A stretch of 64,000 nucleotides of DNA. Source: Neobacillus niacini NBRC 15566. GTDB taxonomy: Bacteria; Bacillota; Bacilli; Bacillales; Cytobacillaceae. Where the stretch lies: the NCBI RefSeq assembly GCF_001591505.1, contig NZ_BCVA01000004.1, positions 220,688-284,687 of the forward strand, read 5' to 3'. Numbering within the stretch: position 1 is the first letter of the stretch; each line of letters opens with the position of its first letter. Both the position numbers and the translations under genes were made by a program. The notes under the pieces are model-generated. The model was given only the letters and a program-made list of their open reading frames with translations, was not told the DNA's origin and made no database searches. Shown here in pieces: positions 51,167 to 61,012 of this stretch.

Positions 51167-52594
51167 GTGGGGATTTCAAATAAATTAGGCTTTTGGGTAT
51201 TAACGGCACTTGTCGTTGGAAATATGGTCGGTTCAGGTATTTTTATGCTTCCACGCTCGTTATCGGAGGCAGCAAGCCCAGGTGGAGTTCTGTTAGCTTG
51301 GCTTCTTACTGGAATTGGTGTACTAATGATTGCGCTTGTTTTCGGTAACTTAGCTATTCGGAAACCGAATTTAACAGGCGGCCCGCAAATTTATGCGAAG
51401 GAGCTTTTTAAACCAGATTCGGAGGCCTCCGTACTCTCAGGTTTTATGGCGTCATGGGGTTACTGGATTGGGAACTTAGCCGGAAATGTGGCGATTATTA
51501 CAACGTTTGCTGGATATTTATCAACGTTTTTTCCGATTTTAACAAGTCAGGCTGATTGGTTCACTATTGGCGGTTTCACGCTTAAGGTTGGAAATGGGTT
51601 AACATTTATCGTTTGTACTGTTCTCTTATGGGGTACCCATTTTATTATTCTACGCGGTTTAGAAAGTGCGGGAAAATTAAATTTCGCAGCAACTGCTGCA
51701 AAGGTTACTGGGTTTTTGCTATTTATCGTTGTTGGACTCTTTACTTTTGATCAAACAAATATCATGCCGATGGTAGATACAAGAATTAGTGATTCCGGTC
51801 AAACAATTAATTTAATGTCACAAGTTAACAATGCAGCATTGGTGACACTTTGGGCATTCCTTGGAGTCGAATCTGCTGTAGTGTTTGCATCACGTTCTAA
51901 GAGAAAAATCGATGTAAAACGGGCGACGATTGGCGGGCTATTTATCGCTCTAGGTATCTATATTGGGATTAGCACCCTCGTAATGGGCATGTTAGATCAA
52001 AATACACTTATCCATTCTGATAAACCATTAATTGACGCAATTTCAGCCGTAATGGGACCAATTGGTGGAAAAGTTTTAGCAGCTATTGGTTTAGTCTGTT
52101 TATTTGGTTCCACGATTGGCTGGGTTATGTTAAGTGCTGAAGTACCATATCAAGCTGCAAAGCAAGGATTATTCCTTCCTGCTTTCTTAAAAGAAAACAA
52201 AAAAGGACTGCCAATCTTTTCGCTTGTTTTAACCAACGGCATTGCACAGATCTTTATCTTTTCTACTGTTTCGAAGTCAATTTCAGGAGCGTTTGATTTT
52301 ATTATTATCATTGCAACTTTAGCCTATTTAGTACCTTATTTTATTGCTTCTGTTTTTCAGTTGAAATTGGTTATTACAGGGGCATCCTACACGAATTCTA
52401 AATCAAGAATGATAGATGGAGTCATTGCAGCGATTGCCACCATCTACTCCGTTTGGGTCATTGTATCAGGAACATCTGACTTAAAGACCTTTGTACTAGG
52501 AATTGTGCTTTTATCAAGCGGAGTTTTCTTTTATTCACCGCTTAAGAAAAAACATGCTGCAGATCAACTAAAAAAAGAATTATTATCAGCTTAA
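51167..52594 (+). CDS. Basic amino acid/polyamine antiporter (APA family)
   Basis: 475 residues, 12-14 membrane helices. The N-terminal VGNMVGSGIFMLPRSLSEAA and ALVTLWAFLGVESAVVFASRS motifs mark the APA family; close relatives are ArcD-like arginine/ornithine or lysine antiporters such as B. subtilis YvsH. Substrate not provable from sequence. GTG start at 51167, decided by AGGAGGG at 51154-51160. Confidence 0.82.
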   Translation: MGISNKLGFWVLTALVVGNMVGSGIFMLPRSLSEAASPGGVLLAWLLTGIGVLMIALVFGNLAIRKPNLTGGPQIYAKELFKPDSEASVLSGFMASWGYWIGNLAGNVAIITTFAGYLSTFFPILTSQADWFTIGGFTLKVGNGLTFIVCTVLLWGTHFIILRGLESAGKLNFAATAAKVTGFLLFIVVGLFTFDQTNIMPMVDTRISDSGQTINLMSQVNNAALVTLWAFLGVESAVVFASRSKRKIDVKRATIGGLFIALGIYIGISTLVMGMLDQNTLIHSDKPLIDAISAVMGPIGGKVLAAIGLVCLFGSTIGWVMLSAEVPYQAAKQGLFLPAFLKENKKGLPIFSLVLTNGIAQIFIFSTVSKSISGAFDFIIIIATLAYLVPYFIASVFQLKLVITGASYTNSKSRMIDGVIAAIATIYSVWVIVSGTSDLKTFVLGIVLLSSGVFFYSPLKKKHAADQLKKELLSA

Positions 52595-52597
52595 TAT

Positions 52598-52646
52598 AAA
52601 AATGTAAAACACCTGTCTTAAACTGGCAGGTGTTTTACATTTTTTA
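52598..52646 (+). terminator. Terminator after the APA permease
   Basis: 18-bp stem (52598-52615 with 52627-52644), 11-nt loop; strong, symmetrical. Confidence 0.88.
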
Positions 52647-52713
52647 TGATTCTAATGGGAACGATAAAATTATATTGTACTTGATTGCCCAGAACTATAT
52701 AGGAGGTACTTGA

Positions 52714-53547
52714 ATGAGAAAATTAACGTTTCTTTTCGTACTATTACTCAGCACATTTTTGATTCTTTCCGCATGTGGTAAAGATGACAAAGCAAAAGAA
52801 GATAAAAAAGAAGACAAAAAGACCGCAGAAAAAGCTGAAGACAAAGATCTATTAGCCAAAGTGAAAGATGATGGAAAACTGCTAATAGGAACAGAAGGTA
52901 CATATGCTCCATTTACCTTTCATGATGAGAGCGGTAATCTTACCGGATTTGATGTTGAGATAGCAACAGAAGTGGCAAAACGATTAGGGGTAGAACCTGA
53001 GTTCAAAGAAACACAGTGGGATGCAATCTTTGCAGGGCTTGATGCCAAGCGATTTGACATGATTGCTAACCAGGTTGGAATCCGTCCTGACCGTCAGGAA
53101 AAATATGATTTCTCTGACCCATATACTACTTCAGCGGCAGTTCTGATTGTGCACAAAGAAAATAATGAAATAAAGAATTTTGAGGACATAAAAGGATTAA
53201 ATGCTGCTCAGTCTCTGACGAGTAATTATGGAGAAATGGCAAAAAAGTATGGTGCTAATTTAGTTAGTGTGGAAGGATTTACCCAATCGGTTGAACTCCT
53301 TGCTTCTAAACGTGTTGACGTAACGATTAATGATCGAATTTCGTATTTAGATTATACAAAGCATAGACCAGAGGCACCAATAAAAGTTGCTGCGACAAGT
53401 GAAGATGCTTCAGCCAGCGGGCTTATGTTTAGAAAAGGCAGCGATACGCTCGTAACCGAAGTAAATAAAGCTTTAACAGAAATGGTTGAAGACGGCACAT
53501 ACAAAAAAATCTCAGAGAAATGGTTTGGTGAAGATGTACTTAAATAG
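52714..53547 (+). CDS. tcyA: Amino-acid ABC transporter substrate-binding lipoprotein (cystine type)
   Basis: 277 residues. Signal peptide with lipobox LSACGK (Cys about 21), a Lys/Asp/Glu-rich linker, and a polar amino-acid binding domain (IGTEGTYAPFTFHDESG, FDVEIATEVAKRLG, ETQWDAIFAGLDAKRFDMIANQV). These segments match TcyA/YckB of B. subtilis, so L-cystine is the likely substrate. First gene of a three-gene operon with permease and ATPase. Confidence 0.82.
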   Translation: MRKLTFLFVLLLSTFLILSACGKDDKAKEDKKEDKKTAEKAEDKDLLAKVKDDGKLLIGTEGTYAPFTFHDESGNLTGFDVEIATEVAKRLGVEPEFKETQWDAIFAGLDAKRFDMIANQVGIRPDRQEKYDFSDPYTTSAAVLIVHKENNEIKNFEDIKGLNAAQSLTSNYGEMAKKYGANLVSVEGFTQSVELLASKRVDVTINDRISYLDYTKHRPEAPIKVAATSEDASASGLMFRKGSDTLVTEVNKALTEMVEDGTYKKISEKWFGEDVLK

Positions 53548-54229
53548 TATTTTTGCTGACCCAGAGCGAACCGCACGATTAATGGACATAGCACAAAGTT
53601 CCTTTCTGCCCCTTCTGAAAGGGGCTATTTTTTATACCATTCCGTTAACCATCATTACGTTTATTGTGGGTTTGGTTTTAGCCATTTTAACTGCCTTGGC
53701 CAGAATCTCTCATGTGAAGGTCTTTCAAATCATTGCAAGGGTCTATGTTTCTGCGATTCGCGGAACGCCCTTATTAGTACAGCTTTTTATAATTTTTTAT
53801 GGTCTTCCGAATATCGGGATTATCATTGACTCCTATATCGCAGCGGTAATTGGTTTTTCTCTTAGTGTCGGGGCGTACACTTCTGAAATTATTCGTGCCG
53901 CGATTCTTTCCACCCCAAAAGGGCAGTGGGAGGCAGGATATTCAATAGGAATGAGTTACCCCCAAGTGTTAAGAAGAATTATCCTGCCTCAGGCAGCAAG
54001 AGTATCGATTCCTCCACTTTCAAATTCGTTTATTAGTCTCGTGAAGGATACTTCCCTTGCATCCTTAGTGCTAGTATCTGAGATGTTTCGCAAAGCCCAA
54101 GAAATAGCTGCAAGCAATTATGAATTTTTATTGGTTTATTCGGAAGCTGCATTGATCTATTGGGCTATTTGCTTTATCCTTTCCATTTTTCAACAATACT
54201 TTGAAAAGAAACTCGATCGATACGTGTAA
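53534..54229 (+). CDS. tcyB: Amino-acid ABC transporter permease (TcyB-like)
   Basis: 231 residues, five membrane helices with the EAA-loop (QWEAGYSIGMSYPQVLRRIILPQA) typical of polar amino-acid permeases. The ATG at 53534 lies inside the end of tcyA (14-nt overlap) with GGTGAAG directly upstream; the ATG at 53583 is a shorter alternative without a ribosome site. Confidence 0.85.
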   Translation: MYLNSIFADPERTARLMDIAQSSFLPLLKGAIFYTIPLTIITFIVGLVLAILTALARISHVKVFQIIARVYVSAIRGTPLLVQLFIIFYGLPNIGIIIDSYIAAVIGFSLSVGAYTSEIIRAAILSTPKGQWEAGYSIGMSYPQVLRRIILPQAARVSIPPLSNSFISLVKDTSLASLVLVSEMFRKAQEIAASNYEFLLVYSEAALIYWAICFILSIFQQYFEKKLDRYV

Positions 54230-54250
54230 CAGAAGGGAGGGCTATCTACG

Positions 54251-54985
54251 ATGATTTCTATACAAGGATTGTACAAGCAATTCGGCAACTTAGAGGTTTT
54301 AAAAGGGATCAATTTAGAAGTGGAAAAAGGGAATGTAGTCGTAATTATAGGGCCATCAGGGTCTGGAAAAACCACCATGCTTCGCTGCTTAAATGTATTA
54401 GAAACCCCAACGAAAGGTGTCATTTCCATTGAGGGAAATACCCTCGATTTCTCAGGTACAGTACCGAAAAAAAACATTGCTGCCTTTCGCCGATTAACGG
54501 GTATGGTTTTTCAAAGCTATAACTTATTCCCTCATAAAACAGCACTAGAAAATGTGATGGAGGGTCCGCTAATCGTAAAGAATGAGAATAAGGATACAGC
54601 TCGAAAAAAGGCTCAAATATTATTAGAAAAGGTGGGGCTGGGGGATAAAATCGATTTTTATCCCGCACAGCTCTCAGGCGGGCAGCAGCAGCGGGTTGGC
54701 ATTGCGAGGGCTTTAGCCATGGAGCCAAAGGTTATGCTGTTTGATGAACCGACTTCAGCACTAGACCCTGAGCTGGTGGGAGAAGTATTAAAGGTGATGA
54801 AGGACCTAGCAAACGAAGGTATGACGATGATGGTGGTTACACACGAAATGCGCTTTGCCAGAGAGGCGGCAAATGAGGTTATTTTTATGGATCAAGGGGT
54901 AGTAATTGAGAGAAATAATCCAGAAGAAATTTTCACCAATCCAAAAGAAGAGCGGACAAGGAAATTTTTAAATATGATTCAGTAA
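54251..54985 (+). CDS. tcyC: Amino-acid ABC transporter ATPase (TcyC-like)
   Basis: 244 residues. Walker [10 protein letters not shown] (about 36-44), signature [14 protein letters not shown], Walker [15 protein letters not shown] and the switch His in VVTHEMRFA. Powers the TcyABC-type importer. GGAGGG ribosome site precedes the ATG. Confidence 0.88.
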   Translation: MISIQGLYKQFGNLEVLKGINLEVEKGNVVVIIGPSGSGKTTMLRCLNVLETPTKGVISIEGNTLDFSGTVPKKNIAAFRRLTGMVFQSYNLFPHKTALENVMEGPLIVKNENKDTARKKAQILLEKVGLGDKIDFYPAQLSGGQQQRVGIARALAMEPKVMLFDEPTSALDPELVGEVLKVMKDLANEGMTMMVVTHEMRFAREAANEVIFMDQGVVIERNNPEEIFTNPKEERTRKFLNMIQ

Positions 54986-55013
54986 GGCTATGGCAAAAGT
55001 CATAGCCATTTTT
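54986..55013 (+). terminator. Terminator after tcyC
   Basis: GGCTATG/CATAGCC stem with 8-nt loop and TTTTT tail. Confidence 0.8.
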
Positions 55014-55046
55014 ATATTATTTAGGTAAAATTTTATTATAAAATTG

Positions 55047-55072
55047 TGAAACTTTTCCATAACTGGAACGTA
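55047..55072 (+). promoter_or_regulatory. Sigma-W promoter of the NfeD-flotillin operon
   Basis: TGAAAC (55047-55052), exactly 16 bp, then CGTA (55069-55072): the sigma-W consensus. B. subtilis yuaFGI is a sigma-W operon, so this fits. Confidence 0.85.
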
Positions 55073-55107
55073 TTAAAGTTGCATACATAAGGAAGGGAGT
55101 GGTGCCG

Positions 55108-55638
55108 ATGGAAGTATTCAATTTGCCATTAGAAACTATTTATCTATATGGGTTAATTGGTGCAGGTATTTTAACCATTTTATATGTGTTTTTTGCAGAC
55201 GTCGTTCATTTTGACGGGCCAGATTATCTTAACCCCGTAATTATCCTGGCTTTTGTAACCCTTTTTTCCGCAAGCGGGTATTTATTTGAAAAGCTTTCCG
55301 AGGTTCATTACTTGGTAATCGCAGGAGTATCAGCCATTATAGCCTTTATCCTGGTTACTTTTTTAAATGTATTTGTTCTTATTCCATTATCGAATGCAGA
55401 GGAGTCACTCGTTTATAAAGAAAGTGATTTAAGAGGAAGGATTGGAACCGTGATTACCGCGATTCCGGCTGATGGGTATGGAGAAGTTTTAATTGAAAGT
55501 ATAAGCGGCAGAATTGCCAAACCAGCAATAAGCTTTGATTCTGTTATGATTGATAACGGCACAAATGTGCTCGTTGTTGATATAAAAGATGGGGTACTTC
55601 AAGTAAGTTCCCAACAAGAAATAGAGACATATTTATAG
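55108..55638 (+). CDS. yuaF: NfeD-family membrane protein YuaF
   Basis: 176 residues: three or four membrane helices (about 12-100) and a C-terminal OB-fold (ESDLRGRIGTVITAIPADGYGEV). It is the short NfeD form, without the ClpP-like protease domain, and partners the flotillin encoded next. ATG at 55108 follows GGAAGGGAG by 8 nt; the GTGs at 55099 and 55102 are less likely. Confidence 0.88.
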   Translation: MEVFNLPLETIYLYGLIGAGILTILYVFFADVVHFDGPDYLNPVIILAFVTLFSASGYLFEKLSEVHYLVIAGVSAIIAFILVTFLNVFVLIPLSNAEESLVYKESDLRGRIGTVITAIPADGYGEVLIESISGRIAKPAISFDSVMIDNGTNVLVVDIKDGVLQVSSQQEIETYL

Positions 55639-55651
55639 GGAGGTTGGCTAG

Positions 55652-57166
55652 ATGGAATTAGGTTTTTGGATTGTGATCGGGATTGTAGCTTTTATATTAA
55701 TTGCTTTAATTGGTGTTTTTATTACGAAGTATCGAACAGCAGGGCCGGATGAGGCGCTGATTGTTACCGGCAGTTTCTTAGGAAACGGAAATGTTCATGT
55801 GGATGAATCAGGGAATAAAATTAAAATCATCCGCGGCGGCGGTAGCTTCATTTTACCAGTGTTTCAACAAGCAAAGCCGCTTAGCTTGCTATCTAGTAAA
55901 TTAGAAGTAACAACACCGGAAGTATATACAGAGCAAGGCGTGCCGGTAATGGCAGATGGTGTTGCAATCATTAAAATTGGCGGTTCGATTAGTGAAATTG
56001 CGACTGCTGCTGAACAGTTCCTTGGTAAAGCAAAGGATGATCGTGAAAATGAAGCAAAGGAAGTTCTTGAGGGTCACTTACGTTCTATCCTTGGTTCCAT
56101 GACGGTGGAAGAAATTTATAAAAATCGTGATAAGTTCTCGCAAGAGGTTCAACGAGTTGCTTCACAGGACTTAGCAAAAATGGGATTAGTGATCGTTTCC
56201 TTTACGATTAGGGATGTTCGCGATAAAAATGGATACCTGGATTCTCTTGGTAAACCGCGTATTGCCCAGGTAAAACGGGACGCGGATATTGCTACAGCAG
56301 AAGCAGACAAAGAAACGAGAATTAAAAAAGCCGAGGCAGCAAAAGAAGCGAAGCGTTCTGAATTAGAACGGGCAACTGAAATCGCTGAGGCAGAGAAAGT
56401 AAATCAGCTAAAAGTTGCTGAGTTCCGTCGTGAACAAGATAGTGCGAAAGCGCGTGCTGACATGGCGTATGAATTGGAAAGTGCCAGGGCGAAGCAGGAA
56501 GTAACAGAGCAGGAAATGCAAGTTAAAATCATCGAAAGACAAAAGCAGATTGAACTCGAAGAAAAAGAAATTCTCCGCCGTGAACGTCAATACGATTCAG
56601 AAGTAAAGAAAAAGGCCGATGCGGATCGATACTCCGTGGAGCAGGCTGCAGCAGCGAATAAAGCAAAACAAATTGCAGAGGCCGAAGCGAATAAGTATCG
56701 TATCGAAGCAATGGCAAAAGCGGAAGCAGAACGCGTTCGCCTAGATGGTTTATCAAAAGCAGAAGCCCAAAAGGCGCAAGGTACGGCAGAGGCTGAAATC
56801 ATTCGCTTGAAAGGTTTAGCTGAAGCAGAAGCGAAAGAAAAGATTGCAGAAGCATTCGAACAGTTCGGTCAAGCCGCCATCTTGGATATGATCATCAAAA
56901 TGCTTCCTGAATATGCGAAACAAGTGGCAAGCCCGCTATCTAATATCGATAAGATTACGGTGGTCGACACTGGGGGTTCCGGAGAGAATGGCGGTGCCAA
57001 TAAGATTACCGGTTATGCTACAAACCTAATGGCTACTCTTCAAGAATCATTAAAGGCATCGAGCGGAATTGATGTTAAAGAATTAATCGAGAACTATTCC
57101 GGAAAAGGAAATGTAAAACGGAGTATTGAGGAATTAACAGATTCTATTAAAAAGACTGATAGCTAA
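55652..57166 (+). CDS. floT: Flotillin FloT (YuaG)
   Basis: 504 residues. N-terminal membrane segment (about 3-24), SPFH/PHB domain (about 28-200) and a long coiled coil rich in Ala, Glu and Lys with many E-A repeats (about 205-400), then a C-terminal region (LDMIIKMLPEYAKQVASPL) needed for oligomers. Scaffolds functional membrane microdomains and is induced by cell-envelope stress via sigma-W. Confidence 0.93.
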   Translation: MELGFWIVIGIVAFILIALIGVFITKYRTAGPDEALIVTGSFLGNGNVHVDESGNKIKIIRGGGSFILPVFQQAKPLSLLSSKLEVTTPEVYTEQGVPVMADGVAIIKIGGSISEIATAAEQFLGKAKDDRENEAKEVLEGHLRSILGSMTVEEIYKNRDKFSQEVQRVASQDLAKMGLVIVSFTIRDVRDKNGYLDSLGKPRIAQVKRDADIATAEADKETRIKKAEAAKEAKRSELERATEIAEAEKVNQLKVAEFRREQDSAKARADMAYELESARAKQEVTEQEMQVKIIERQKQIELEEKEILRRERQYDSEVKKKADADRYSVEQAAAANKAKQIAEAEANKYRIEAMAKAEAERVRLDGLSKAEAQKAQGTAEAEIIRLKGLAEAEAKEKIAEAFEQFGQAAILDMIIKMLPEYAKQVASPLSNIDKITVVDTGGSGENGGANKITGYATNLMATLQESLKASSGIDVKELIENYSGKGNVKRSIEELTDSIKKTDS

Positions 57167-57168
57167 AC

Positions 57169-57205
57169 AAAAAGGTCCTTATCAATTGCTGATAAGGACT
57201 TTTTT
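57169..57205 (+). terminator. Terminator after floT
   Basis: 15-nt arms (57169-57183 with 57191-57205) with one G-U pair and a TTTTTT run. Confidence 0.85.
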
Positions 57206-57439
57206 GTGCAAAAAAATAGGATTCCTCAACGCTTGAGGGAACCCGTATGTAAAAAAGAGAGATTAAAATTTGGGAAGCAAGAAGGTTCATTACCTTAGGT
57301 GATGAATAGCTCTTTCATTGCTACAGGTACATCTTATCGAGAAATATTGTAGATGTTATGAAGAACTTGTGATGAATTTGTGAAGATGAAAAAAGCGATT
57401 CCCCGACATGATATATTATAGCTAAGGGGAGTGAGAACG

Positions 57440-58150
57440 ATGAAAATACTGCTTGTTGATGATGAAAAAAGAATCATAGAAGTTCTCGAAGCCTACCTCG
57501 AGAGAGAGGGCTATGAAATACATTGTGCTGATAACGGTATTGATGCCTTGAAAAAAGCGAAAACGATAAATCCAGATTTGATTATATTAGATTTAATGCT
57601 TCCGGATATTTCTGGTGAAGAAGTATGCCGCTTAGTAAGAAAAGAATCAGATGTTCCGATTCTGATGCTGACCGCGAAGTCCGCAGAGGATGACCGGATT
57701 AACGGGATTGTCATGGGGGCAGATGATTATTTAACGAAGCCATTTAGCCCGCGGGAAGTAGTGGTGCGCGTACAGGCGATCCTAAGAAGAGTGAAGAAAA
57801 CAGAGAAAGTAGAACGAATTGAATTCAATAATAAACAGCTGGCCATAGACCTTAGTAAAAAGGAAGTAATAGTTAAAGGGCAGGATGTTATTTTGACACC
57901 GATTGAATATAAGCTGTTAACCAATATGGCGCTAAATCCTGGAAGAGTATATAGCCGGATGGACTTACTCGAAAAAATCCAAGACGAAGGTATGTATTAC
58001 GAAGGTTACGAGCGCAGTGTGGACACGCATATTAAAAACCTTCGAAAGAAAATCGAGTTGGATTCTAGGCAGCCAACATTTATTCTCACCGTATTTGGGA
58101 TGGGTTATAAATTTGGAGGGGTGCTAGATGTTTCAAACACTGCGGTCTAG
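57440..58150 (+). CDS. OmpR-family response regulator
   Basis: 236 residues. Receiver domain (about 1-115) with acidic pair Asp7-Asp8, phosphoacceptor Asp51 in LIILDLMLPD and Lys in YLTKPFSP, then a winged-helix DNA-binding domain (about 135-230). The ATG at 57440 follows GGGGAGTGAG. It overlaps the kinase gene by 23 nt, marking a cognate pair. Target genes cannot be named. Confidence 0.9.
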   Translation: MKILLVDDEKRIIEVLEAYLEREGYEIHCADNGIDALKKAKTINPDLIILDLMLPDISGEEVCRLVRKESDVPILMLTAKSAEDDRINGIVMGADDYLTKPFSPREVVVRVQAILRRVKKTEKVERIEFNNKQLAIDLSKKEVIVKGQDVILTPIEYKLLTNMALNPGRVYSRMDLLEKIQDEGMYYEGYERSVDTHIKNLRKKIELDSRQPTFILTVFGMGYKFGGVLDVSNTAV

Positions 58151-59504
58151 AATCCTCTTTTATTTATTACTTAGCTCGCTGATTGGGATCCTCTTTGTCA
58201 GCTTTTTTATGCAGTGGGGATTTGAAGAGAGCTTTACGAAATATCTAGATCGTAATCGTGAAAAAAAGATTGATAGAATTATTACAGAAATTGAAAAGGG
58301 CTATCAGAAAAATGGCCATTTTACCAGGGACCCTGTTTTTGGTTTCCTCCACGAGCATGCGATGACCGATCAGCTATATTTCGATTTGTATGATAACCGT
58401 GGTCAATTACAAATGGGGACCTCTAATATTGTGGGCTATTTGAACAGCCTTGGATTGACTGAACCAGAACCGAATGATGAAGAGTGGCATTCTGCTTCCT
58501 ATACGTTAAAAGCAGACAATAAAGTGATTGGTAAACTTGTTGCGATATACCCAATCGGCTTAATAGATGATGAGTATAATTTTTTACAAACCATTCAGTT
58601 ATACATTTATGCAGCCGTTTGTTTAACGATACTGTTATCCATTCTTCTTAGTATGTTATTATCGAAAAAAATAACGTCTAGCTTAAATAAAGTTTCCTTT
58701 GCAGCCAATGAGCTCCAGCAGCATAATCTTTCAATCCGAATTCCTCTGACGGGATTGCCAACAGAGGTAAAGCAGCTAGCGATATCCTTTAATAATTTAG
58801 CAGAATCGTTGGCAAAGGGGGAAATGTTAAGAAAGCAGTTTACTGGCGATTTAGCCCATGAGCTCCGGACACCGCTAGCTACGTTAAGAAGTCAAATTGA
58901 AGCCTACCAAGATGGGATTTGGGAGCCAACACCAGCACGATTACAATCCAGTCATGAAGAGCTAATGCGACTAGTGAGATTGGTAAATGAGCTTGAGAAG
59001 CTGCTTGCTGCCGAGAACCCACAAATTAAATTGGAAAAAGTAGAAGTAGAAGCTGGTAATGTGCTGGCTGCATTATGGGAAATGTTTGTACCTTTGTTTA
59101 AACAAAAGGGTGTCCATCTTCATATTGAAGAGCCTGATCTGGAACTCCTCTTCCCAGCCGACAAGGATCGTTTAATGCAGATTCTCTCAAACGTGTTAAA
59201 CAATGCCCTTAAATATACACAAGAAGGTAAGAATGTAACCATATCAGTATTAACAGAAAAAGATGGGTATGTAGGCTTTAAGGTCGAAGATGAAGGTTCA
59301 GGGATGGCTGAGGAAGATATTCCTCATATATTTGAGCGTTTTTACCGCGGTGATAAATCGCGTGATCGAAAAACCGGCGGAGCTGGAATTGGGCTTTCCA
59401 TTGTCAAAGCCTTAATGGAAGCACATAAAGGGATTATAAAAGTAAAAAGCAGAAAAAATAAAGGAACAACCATTATCTTATGGTTTCCAGAAGACGAGGA
59501 ATAA
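58128..59504 (+). CDS. Sensor histidine kinase
   Basis: 458 residues. Two membrane helices (about 9-30 and 155-178) flank an extracytoplasmic loop of about 125 residues; then HAMP (about 180-235), HisKA with phosphoacceptor His in DLAHELRTPLATL, and HATPase with N-box NVLNNALKYTQEG, G1 VEDEGSGMAEEDIPHIFERF and G2 GGAGIGLSIVKAL. Signal unknown. It overlaps the response regulator; a strong GGAGGGG site is inside that gene. Confidence 0.9.
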   Translation: MFQTLRSRILFYLLLSSLIGILFVSFFMQWGFEESFTKYLDRNREKKIDRIITEIEKGYQKNGHFTRDPVFGFLHEHAMTDQLYFDLYDNRGQLQMGTSNIVGYLNSLGLTEPEPNDEEWHSASYTLKADNKVIGKLVAIYPIGLIDDEYNFLQTIQLYIYAAVCLTILLSILLSMLLSKKITSSLNKVSFAANELQQHNLSIRIPLTGLPTEVKQLAISFNNLAESLAKGEMLRKQFTGDLAHELRTPLATLRSQIEAYQDGIWEPTPARLQSSHEELMRLVRLVNELEKLLAAENPQIKLEKVEVEAGNVLAALWEMFVPLFKQKGVHLHIEEPDLELLFPADKDRLMQILSNVLNNALKYTQEGKNVTISVLTEKDGYVGFKVEDEGSGMAEEDIPHIFERFYRGDKSRDRKTGGAGIGLSIVKALMEAHKGIIKVKSRKNKGTTIILWFPEDEE

Positions 59505-59509
59505 AAAAG

Positions 59510-59541
59510 AGCCGCTATCTCAAGAGTGATAGCGGCTTTTG
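59510..59541. terminator. Bidirectional terminator kinase/tupC
   Basis: AGCCGCTATC/GATAGCGGCT stem (59510-59519 with 59528-59537), TTTT tail, AAAAAAG on the other side. Confidence 0.82.
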
Positions 59542-60288
59542 CTTGTTAGAATGTAAGGGATAAAATTTTTTCCATTCATTTAGGAAAGGAGAAGTCGCTG
59601 AATTGGGGTGTTCAAGGACTCTCTGGGTAGGGCCATACTGCTTAATTTCTCCGTTGACAATAATCGCAAGTGAACTTGTTAGATAATTGATTTCCATTAA
59701 ATCATGACTGACAAAGGCGGTTGTCGTTCCCGAGCCTTCAATAATTCCTTTGAAGTCATCCATTAATTTAATTTTGGTTGGAAAGTCTAATGCTGAAAAA
59801 GGTTCATCCAGAAAAAGTATTTCAGGCTCGACAATCATTGCTCTTGCAAGGTTTACACGCTGAGCCTCACCGCCTGAAAGGAAATGGACGTTTTTTTTCG
59901 CAAGGTGACTAATTTGAAACTGTTCCATCCACAATGTTACTTTGTCTTTTATGATCGCTTTGGGTACATTTCTTAACTTTAAACCAATTGCAATATTGTT
60001 AAAAACAGTTCCTTCTAGTAGCAGAGATTGCTGCAGGGCCACTGAGAATTTTCGCCGCAGTTCAAGGGAGGGAGTTCCATTAGGAACGACTTGCCCACGG
60101 TAGAGAATCTCACCACTACTTATTCGATCTAACAAAGCCACTACTTTAAGCAAGCTGCTTTTACCAGCACCATTAGGTCCCATCATCCCAAGGAATTCAC
60201 CTGCTTGGATTTGAAAATGTGGGATCGTTAGGATGGTTTTATTATGTGCCTGATAGGTAATGTTTTTAAGCTCAATTAATGGATTCAT
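59515..60288 (-). CDS. tupC: Tungstate ABC transporter ATPase TupC
   Basis: 257 residues. Walker A MGPNGAGKSSLLKV (about residues 35-48), signature LSGGEAQRVNLARA, Walker B ILFLDEPFSAL and switch His in VSHDLMEI. Supplies energy to TupB. Its ATG overlaps the tupB stop (ATGA). Its stop lies within the terminator shared with the histidine kinase. Confidence 0.85.
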   Translation of the reverse strand: MNPLIELKNITYQAHNKTILTIPHFQIQAGEFLGMMGPNGAGKSSLLKVVALLDRISSGEILYRGQVVPNGTPSLELRRKFSVALQQSLLLEGTVFNNIAIGLKLRNVPKAIIKDKVTLWMEQFQISHLAKKNVHFLSGGEAQRVNLARAMIVEPEILFLDEPFSALDFPTKIKLMDDFKGIIEGSGTTTAFVSHDLMEINYLTSSLAIIVNGEIKQYGPTQRVLEHPNSATSPFLNEWKKFYPLHSNKQKPLSLLR

Positions 60289-60983
60289 GATACTCGCTTC
60301 CTTTGCTGTAACATGGTTAACGCGGCAGTAATGAGTAACGCAACGGTTAATAAAATGAAGGAAATCGCAAGAGCAACATCAAAGTTACCTTTTGAAACTT
60401 CCATAACAATAGAAGTGGTTAGGATACGTGTATCTCCTTGGATATTTCCACCAACCATCATTGCAGCACCAACCTCCGCGATCACACGGCCAAAGCCTGC
60501 CATTATGGCAGCAACAATAGCAATTTTGGTTTGTTTGAAGAGTATCATAATGGTTTGTAGTTTCGTTGCACCGAGTGCTTTAATTTGCAAAAGCATTTTA
60601 TCATTGATTTGTTGAAAAGCAGAGCTTGTTAAGCCTGTGACAATCGGTAAGGAAACCAATACTTGAGCCATAACAATGGCAGTCGGAGAATAGAGCAATT
60701 GTAAATGTCCGAGAGGACCAGAACGCCACAAGAGCATGGTGATCCATAACCCAGCAACAACAGGAGGTAAGCCCATGCCGATATTAATGAAAACAAGTAT
60801 TAGTTTTCTGCCTTTAAATCTTGTTAGACCTAGAAGCATTCCAAGGGGCAGGCCAATGAAGGAACTAATAAGGATAGCCATAAAGCAGACTCTTAATGTT
60901 AACCAAGTGATCTCGAAAATCTCTGTATCACCGGTTAGAATCATTTCCACCGCTTTTTTCAGTCCATCGATAATAAGTTCCAT
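60285..60983 (-). CDS. tupB: Tungstate ABC transporter permease TupB
   Basis: 232 residues, about five or six membrane helices with the permease loop (LQIKALGATKLQTIMILFKQT). The ATG at 60983 is chosen with AAGGAGAAGG just before it; the GTG at 61001 precedes that site. Lies between tupA and tupC. Confidence 0.86.
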   Translation of the reverse strand: MELIIDGLKKAVEMILTGDTEIFEITWLTLRVCFMAILISSFIGLPLGMLLGLTRFKGRKLILVFINIGMGLPPVVAGLWITMLLWRSGPLGHLQLLYSPTAIVMAQVLVSLPIVTGLTSSAFQQINDKMLLQIKALGATKLQTIMILFKQTKIAIVAAIMAGFGRVIAEVGAAMMVGGNIQGDTRILTTSIVMEVSKGNFDVALAISFILLTVALLITAALTMLQQRKRVS

Positions 60984-61012
60984 CCGGCCTTCTCCTTCCA
61001 CTTTCCCTAGGT

